Shown one piece after another: positions 14,015 through 18,415 of a DNA stretch of 18,415 nucleotides. The position numbers and the translations under genes were made by a program. A model generated the notes under the pieces. It was not told the DNA's origin. It was given only the letters and a program-made list of their open reading frames with translations, and made no database searches. How positions within the stretch are numbered: position 1 is the stretch's first letter; each line of letters starts with the position of its first letter. The stretch is from DASSTJ01 sp035707965 (lineage in GTDB: Bacteria; Actinomycetota; Actinomycetes; Actinomycetales; Angustibacteraceae), in contig DASSTJ010000143.1 of the NCBI GenBank assembly GCA_035707965.1, forward strand, positions 1 through 18,415, written 5' to 3'.

Positions 14015-15436
14015 TCAGGCGTGCACGTGCAGCGGCTTGCCGGCGAGCGCCATGTGCGCCTCGCCCAGGGACTCGTTCTGCGTGGGGTGCGCGTGGATGA
14101 TCGCGGCGACCTCCTCGGGGAAGGCCTCCCAGTTGACGATGAGCGACGCCTCACCAACCTGCTCGCCCATGCGGGCGCCCACGGCCACGAAGCCGACGAC
14201 CGGCCCCTCCTTGACCCGGATCGTCTTGACGAAGCCGGTGGTGCCGAGGATCTGGCTCTTGCCGTTGCCACCGAGGTTGTACTCGAACGACTCGACCTTG
14301 TCGTCGCCGTACTGCTCCTTGGCCTGGGCCTCCGTCAGGCCGACAGAGGCCACTTCGGGGTCGCAGTACGTCACGCGCGGGATGCCGCTGTCGACGACGG
14401 GCACGGGGTTCAGGCCGGCGATCTCCTCGGCCACGAAGATCCCGTGCGCGAAGCCGCGGTGGGCGAGCTGCAGGCCGGGCACGAGGTCACCGACCGCGTA
14501 CACGTTCGGCACGTTGGTGTGCAGGCGCTCGTCGGTGGGGAGGAAGCCTCGGTCGACGGTGACGCCGACCTCCTCGTAGCCGAGACCCGCGGACGACGGG
14601 CCGCGACCGACGGCGACGAGAAGCAGCTCCGCGTCCAGCGTCTCGCCCGACTCGAGGGAGACGTGCACGCCGCTGTCGTCCTGCGTGACACCGCTGAACC
14701 GCACCCCGGTCTTGAAGTTGATCTTGCGCTTGCGGAAGGCACGCTCGAGCACCTTGGACGCGGACTCGTCCTCCGCGGGTACGAGGCGGGGGAGTGCCTC
14801 CACGATCGTCACGTCCGCCCCGAACGACTTCCAGACGCTGGCGAACTCCACCCCGATGACGCCACCGCCGAGGACGATCACGCTGGACGGCACGTGGTCC
14901 AGGGTGAGCGCCTGGTCGCTGGTGACGACGCGGCCGCCGATCTCGAGGCCGGGGAGGGACCGGGCATAGGACCCGGTGGCCAGCACCACGTTGCGGCCCT
15001 TCACCTGGCGGTCGCCGACCTGCACGGTGTCGGGCGCGACGAGCTTGCCCTCGCCCTCGACGATCGTGACCTTGTGCGCCTTGGCGAGACCCTGCAGGCC
15101 CTTGTACAGGCGGCCGACGATGCCCTGCTTGTACGTGTTCACCTGCTCCATGTCGATGCCCTCGAACGTGCTGCGCACGCCGAACTGGGAACCCTCGCGA
15201 GCGGCGTCGGCCACCTCGGCCGCGTGCAGCAGCGCCTTGGTCGGGATGCAGCCGTAGTGGAGGCACGTGCCGCCCAGCTTGTCCTTCTCGACCAGCGCGA
15301 CGCTCAGTCCCAGCTCGGCGGAGCGGAAGGCGCAGGCGTAGCCGCCGCTGCCTCCACCGAGGATGACGACGTCGAAGACCTGGTCCGTGCCGCCGTCCGC
15401 CTGGCCTTGCGTCCCGGTCGCGCTGCTGTCCGCCAC
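14015..15436 (-). CDS. lpdA: Dihydrolipoyl dehydrogenase (E3)
   Basis: This 473-residue FAD flavoenzyme reoxidises dihydrolipoyl groups with NAD+, serving 2-oxo acid dehydrogenase complexes and the glycine cleavage system. The FAD-binding GGGSGGYACA begins at about residue 27. The redox disulfide is C58/C63 in GGTCLHYGCIPTK, and an NAD-binding GGGVIGVEFASVW follows. The second FAD motif is YAVGDL, and the catalytic His450-Glu455 lie in HAHPTQNESLGEAH. The GTG at 15436 has GGGAG 7 nt upstream. A polar N-terminal extension of about 20 residues precedes the flavin-binding domain. It is the first gene of an lpd-sucB pair, 45 bp upstream of sucB. All catalytic residues are present and length is normal. 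Confidence 0.97.
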   Translation of the reverse strand: MADSSATGTQGQADGGTDQVFDVVILGGGSGGYACAFRSAELGLSVALVEKDKLGGTCLHYGCIPTKALLHAAEVADAAREGSQFGVRSTFEGIDMEQVNTYKQGIVGRLYKGLQGLAKAHKVTIVEGEGKLVAPDTVQVGDRQVKGRNVVLATGSYARSLPGLEIGGRVVTSDQALTLDHVPSSVIVLGGGVIGVEFASVWKSFGADVTIVEALPRLVPAEDESASKVLERAFRKRKINFKTGVRFSGVTQDDSGVHVSLESGETLDAELLLVAVGRGPSSAGLGYEEVGVTVDRGFLPTDERLHTNVPNVYAVGDLVPGLQLAHRGFAHGIFVAEEIAGLNPVPVVDSGIPRVTYCDPEVASVGLTEAQAKEQYGDDKVESFEYNLGGNGKSQILGTTGFVKTIRVKEGPVVGFVAVGARMGEQVGEASLIVNWEAFPEEVAAIIHAHPTQNESLGEAHMALAGKPLHVHA

Positions 15437-15520
15437 TGTGGTGCTCCCTCGTGAGGTGCGTGGTGCTCGATCGTTTCCAGGGTCATCCTGTCATCACGAG
15501 CCGACGAGCACGCAATGTGG

Positions 15521-15542
15521 CCGTGTGGCCAGGGGCACACGG
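15521..15542 (-). terminator. Hairpin downstream of the leucyl aminopeptidase gene
   Basis: CCGTGTG and CACACGG pair over 7 bp. Allowing one G-G mismatch, a further CC-GG pair extends the stem around an AG centre. It begins 30 nt past the aminopeptidase stop and lies before the lpd promoter region. No T-run follows. It may separate the aminopeptidase transcript from lpd-sucB. Confidence 0.4.
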
Positions 15543-15572
15543 CGGGACGGACGCCGACGTGCGACGAGCGGC

Positions 15573-17105
15573 TCAGCTGCGCGCCGCGTGGTTCTCGGCG
15601 AGGGCCACGAGCGTGCGCACACCGTGCCCGGTGCCGCCCTTGGGCGTGTAGCCCCAGGGCTGGCCGTCGTTGAACGACGGCCCGGCGATGTCGAGGTGCG
15701 CCCACGGGATCTGGCCGTCGCCGCCGTCCCGGTCGCCGACGAACTCGGAGAGGAACAGTCCGGCCACGAGCATTCCGCCGTTGCGCTCGCCCATGTTGGC
15801 GATGTCCGCGACCTGGGAGTCGAGGCTGGGGCGCAGCTCGGCGGGCAGCGGCATCGGCCACATCTGCTCGCCGACCCGCTCGGCGACCTCGTGCACGTGC
15901 GCGCGCAGCTCGTCGTCGTTGCTCATGATGGCCGCGCAGCGCGTACCCAGGGCGAGCACCTGGTGGCCGGTGAGGGTGGCGATGTCGACGATGGCGTCGG
16001 GCTGCTCCTCGCTCGCGGCGACGAGCGCGTCGGCCAGCACGAGCCGGCCCTCCGCGTCGGTGTTGAGCACCTCGACCGTGCGGCCGCCGTAGGTGGTGAG
16101 GACGTCGGAAGGACGCTGCGCAGCGCCGGACGGCATGTTCTCGGCGAGCGGCGCCCAGCCAGTCACCTTCGTCTTCACGCCGAGCCGCGCGATGGCCAGC
16201 ACGCTGGCGACCACCGCGGCCGCGCCGGCCATGTCGGACTTCATCGTCTCCATGCCGGCCGGAGGCTTGAGCGACAGGCCGCCGGAGTCGAACGTGATGC
16301 CCTTGCCGACGTACGCGAGGTGGCCCTTCGCTCCGCGCGGCGCGTACTCGACCTTCACCAGGCGCGGCGGACGGGACGACCCCTGGCCGACGCCGGTGAT
16401 GCCGCCGTAGCCACCCTTCGCCAGGGCCTTCTCGTCGAGCACGGTCACCTTGACCGGTGCTCCCTTGGCGGCGGCGACGACCGCGTCGGCGAAGGCGGCG
16501 GGCGGCAGGTCGCCGGGTGCGGTGTTGACCAGGTCACGGGTGAGGGTGATCGCCTCGGCCAGCTGCGCCGCGCGTGCGACTGCTGCCTTGCTGTCCTTGT
16601 CCTTCGCGCGCTCGGTGACGACCGTGACGGACTGCACCGGCGCCTTGAGGTCGTCGGCGGTGCGGGCACGGTGCCGACGGAAGCCGTAGGCGCCGAAGAG
16701 TGCACCCTCGGCCACCGCGGCGACGTCGTCAGTGCTGTCGGTCGGCAGGGCCAGCGCGACGGAGGTCGTGCCGTCGAGCGAGCGGGTGGCGGCACCGGCG
16801 GCCCGACGCAGGGACTCGGGCGTCACCCTGGGGCGTCGACGTCCTGACGCCGAGGCCGTGCCGAGGCCGGTGAGCACGACGACCGGCGCCGCGACGTCCC
16901 CCCCGCTCGGGATCCGCACGACCTGGTCGGCGCGGCCGGTCACGCCGAGCCGCTCGAGCCCCTTGCCGAGCGACGACCGGAGCGAGGCGGGCAGCGACGG
17001 GCCCTCGACGAGGACCGGGACGCCGTCGACGCGCGCGACACCCACCACCAGTGCGTCGGCCTTCAGTCCCTTGACGCCGGAGTCCGACAGGTTGATCGCG
17101 GTCAC
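15573..17105 (-). CDS. pepA: Leucyl aminopeptidase (M17)
   Basis: This 510-residue cytosolic metallo-aminopeptidase of family M17 removes N-terminal residues from peptides. The divergent N-terminal macro-like domain spans about 1-170 and the catalytic domain about 180-510. The two-metal site is complete: K268 and D273 in GKGITFDSGGLSLKP, D291 in KSDMAGAAAV, and D350 and E352 in the signature NTDAEGRLVLADAL, with the catalytic R354 and K280. The GTG at 17105 has AAGGGA upstream and begins the protein directly. The gene is divergent from gcvT and upstream of lpd-sucB, with a hairpin between. M. tuberculosis has the same pepB-gcvT neighbourhood. The substrate range is not predictable from sequence. 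Confidence 0.95.
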   Translation of the reverse strand: MTAINLSDSGVKGLKADALVVGVARVDGVPVLVEGPSLPASLRSSLGKGLERLGVTGRADQVVRIPSGGDVAAPVVVLTGLGTASASGRRRPRVTPESLRRAAGAATRSLDGTTSVALALPTDSTDDVAAVAEGALFGAYGFRRHRARTADDLKAPVQSVTVVTERAKDKDSKAAVARAAQLAEAITLTRDLVNTAPGDLPPAAFADAVVAAAKGAPVKVTVLDEKALAKGGYGGITGVGQGSSRPPRLVKVEYAPRGAKGHLAYVGKGITFDSGGLSLKPPAGMETMKSDMAGAAAVVASVLAIARLGVKTKVTGWAPLAENMPSGAAQRPSDVLTTYGGRTVEVLNTDAEGRLVLADALVAASEEQPDAIVDIATLTGHQVLALGTRCAAIMSNDDELRAHVHEVAERVGEQMWPMPLPAELRPSLDSQVADIANMGERNGGMLVAGLFLSEFVGDRDGGDGQIPWAHLDIAGPSFNDGQPWGYTPKGGTGHGVRTLVALAENHAARS

Positions 17106-17206
17106 GGGTGTCCCTTCGGTGGACGGCTGCGGAGTGGGCAGGACGTGCCGATGCTAGTCCGTGGCCGTCGCCGCCTCTCGGCAGCGGCGCTGCCGCCGGG
17201 GACGGG

Positions 17207-17212
17207 TAGGTT
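17207..17212 (+). promoter_or_regulatory. Candidate -10 box for leaderless gcvT
   Basis: TAGGTT ends 7 nt before the gcvT ATG, with no Shine-Dalgarno in the gap. This matches the geometry seen before the DUF4191 and lipB genes. No -35 element is evident. No glycine-riboswitch-like leader could fit if transcription starts here. Confidence 0.4.
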
Positions 17213-17219
17213 GCGGGTC

Positions 17220-18347
17220 ATGTCCGAGACGTCACCCACGCCGCCTGCCGCCTCGCTGCGGCGGTCCCCGCTGCACGACCGCCACGTCGCCCTCGGCGCC
17301 AAGATGGCCGACTTCGGCGGGTGGGACATGCCGATCGAGTACCCCGCTGGTGGCGTCGTCCGCGAGCACACCACCGTGCGCGGGTCCGTCGGCGTCTTCG
17401 ACGTCAGCCACCTGGGCAAGGCGCTGGTGCGGGGCCTGGGCGCGGCTGCGTACGTCAACGCGACGCTCACGAACGAGCTCGGTCGCATCCAGCCGGGACA
17501 GGCGCAGTACACGATGTGCTGCGACGCGTCCGGGGGTGTCGTCGACGACCTGATCGTGTACCTGCGGTCCGACGACGAGGCCCTGCTCGTCCCCAACGCC
17601 GCGAACACCGCCGAGGTGGTCCGCCGCCTGGCCGCGCAGGCGCCGGAGGGCGTGACCGTGACCGACGAGCACGAGTCCTACGGCGTCATCGCCGTCCAGG
17701 GCCCGCGCAGCGACGAGGTGCTGCAGGCGCTCGGTCTGCCGACCGGCCACGGGTACATGAGCTTCGTGGACGCCACGTGGAACGGTGCGCCCGTCGTCGT
17801 CTGCCGCAGCGGGTACACCGGCGAGCGCGGCTACGAGCTCATGCCGCAGTGGGGGGACACGCCCGCGCTGTGGGACGCACTGATGCAGGCGGCCGAGCCA
17901 CTCGGCGGGCTGCCCGCCGGCCTGGGGGCGCGCGACACCCTGCGCACCGAGATGGGGTACCCCCTCCACGGGCACGAGCTCTCCCTCGACATCACCCCGG
18001 TCCAGGCCCGCGCCGGGTGGGCGGTCGGCTGGAAGAAGCCGGAGTTCTGGGGCAAAGCGGCACTGACGCAGGAGAAGTCGGCGGGTCCGCGGCGAATCCT
18101 GTTGGGGCTCAAAGCTCTCGATCGCGGTGTGCTGCGGCAGGGGCAGACGGTGCTGCGGGGAGAGGAGACGGTCGGCGAGACCACCTCGGGCACCTTCTCA
18201 CCGAGTCTCAAGGTGGGCATCGCGCTGGCGTTGCTGAATACCGACGCCGGACTGGCACCGGGCGACGAGGTCACCGTCGATGTACGCGGCCGCCGCCTGC
18301 GCGCCGAGGTGGTGCGCCCGCCGTTCGTCACACCGCACACCTCCTGA
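17220..18347 (+). CDS. gcvT: Glycine cleavage system T protein (aminomethyltransferase)
   Basis: GcvT takes the aminomethyl group from the lipoyl arm of H protein, releases ammonia and passes the one-carbon unit to tetrahydrofolate. From the ATG at 17220 it is 375 residues. Family blocks include FGGWDMPIEY (32-41), VGVFDVSHLGK (57-67), GGVVDDLIVYL with the likely catalytic Asp110, VCRSGYTGERGYEL in the folate-binding region, GARDTLRTEMGYPLHGHEL and ITPVQARAGWAVGWKK. The C-terminal beta domain is complete. I preferred the ATG at 17220 over the in-frame start at 17145 because the longer form adds low-complexity residues and a -10-like box lies between. It is divergent from pepA. No gcvH or gcvP is in the window, so the other parts lie elsewhere. 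Confidence 0.96.
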   Translation: MSETSPTPPAASLRRSPLHDRHVALGAKMADFGGWDMPIEYPAGGVVREHTTVRGSVGVFDVSHLGKALVRGLGAAAYVNATLTNELGRIQPGQAQYTMCCDASGGVVDDLIVYLRSDDEALLVPNAANTAEVVRRLAAQAPEGVTVTDEHESYGVIAVQGPRSDEVLQALGLPTGHGYMSFVDATWNGAPVVVCRSGYTGERGYELMPQWGDTPALWDALMQAAEPLGGLPAGLGARDTLRTEMGYPLHGHELSLDITPVQARAGWAVGWKKPEFWGKAALTQEKSAGPRRILLGLKALDRGVLRQGQTVLRGEETVGETTSGTFSPSLKVGIALALLNTDAGLAPGDEVTVDVRGRRLRAEVVRPPFVTPHTS

Positions 18348-18374
18348 ACCGCGGTCGCGGACTCGCACACGTGA

Positions 18375-18394
18375 CGGAAATCATGACGTTTCCG
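18375..18394. promoter_or_regulatory. Inverted repeat downstream of gcvT
   Basis: CGGAAA and TTTCCG are separated by 8 nt containing a TCATGA palindrome. It is the most AT-rich spot after the gcvT stop, 28 nt downstream. It could be a gcvT terminator hairpin or an operator of a gene beginning past the window edge. The final 68 bp otherwise hold no visible gene. Confidence 0.3.
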
Positions 18395-18415
18395 GAGTGA
18401 AGTGTCCGGTGACCG

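Noticed and set aside
12086..15454. A 1122-codon plus-strand open frame
   Set aside because: It runs antisense through sucB and lpd, which are certain genes with all catalytic motifs. The translated product is a Leu/Arg/Gly-rich low-complexity chain without family features, as expected from third-position GC bias.
17106..17219. A glycine riboswitch upstream of gcvT
   Set aside because: The gap to the divergent pepA is only 114 bp and a -10-like box sits 7 nt from the ATG. No paired glycine-aptamer-like structure was seen.

Overview
The window is about 18.4 kb of very GC-rich DNA with GTG starts, Shine-Dalgarno motifs of the GGAG/AGGAGG kind and several apparently leaderless genes. This and the gene content (an F420-type luciferase-like oxidoreductase, DUF4191, an MmpL-type transporter, an actinobacterial-type E2 with two lipoyl domains) point to an actinobacterium. 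The genus cannot be read from the sequence. The order around lipB, lipA and DUF4191, with lpd, sucB/dlaT, pepA and gcvT close by, resembles the dlaT-lipB-lipA-Rv2219 and pepB-gcvT neighbourhood of Mycobacterium tuberculosis as I remember it.

Layout. Positions 1-3191 (minus strand) hold the first four genes of a membrane-bound, hydrogenase-4-like operon: an ArsR-type regulator, a NuoB/HyfI-like small subunit, a HyfB/NuoL-like proton-pumping subunit, and the start of a HyfC/NuoH-like subunit cut by the window edge. All three junctions are 4-nt ATGA or GTGA overlaps. The order matches the M. tuberculosis Rv0081-Rv0084 'hyc' locus. The small subunit has lost three of the four cysteines expected to hold its [4Fe-4S] cluster, and an inverted repeat upstream of the regulator is a likely autoregulatory operator. 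Positions 3357-7126 hold a DUF4191 membrane protein, lipA (lipoyl synthase), a divergent LLM-class oxidoreductase, a 50-residue membrane peptide and lipB (octanoyltransferase). Positions 7200-11989 hold an MMPL/RND transporter, a convergent and overlapping S51 peptidase, a promoter region with short tandem repeats, and a transmembrane Ser/Thr kinase with an unusual catalytic loop. Positions 11993-17105 (minus) hold sucB (E2) and lpd (E3) as an operon, plus a leucyl aminopeptidase upstream. Positions 17220-18347 (plus) hold gcvT.

How the genes fit together. LipB transfers an octanoyl group to lipoyl domains and LipA inserts the sulfurs. The lipoylated E2 (SucB/DlaT) and its reductase Lpd are encoded a few kb away, and GcvT belongs to the glycine cleavage system, whose H protein is also lipoylated and whose L protein is Lpd. 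The window is therefore largely a lipoate synthesis-and-use neighbourhood, interrupted by a transporter, a peptidase and a kinase. The hydrogenase-like operon on the left is a separate unit.

No tRNA, rRNA, CRISPR array, insertion sequence or prophage gene was seen. No gap between genes exceeds about 230 bp. Promoter and terminator calls are by eye and are of low confidence.
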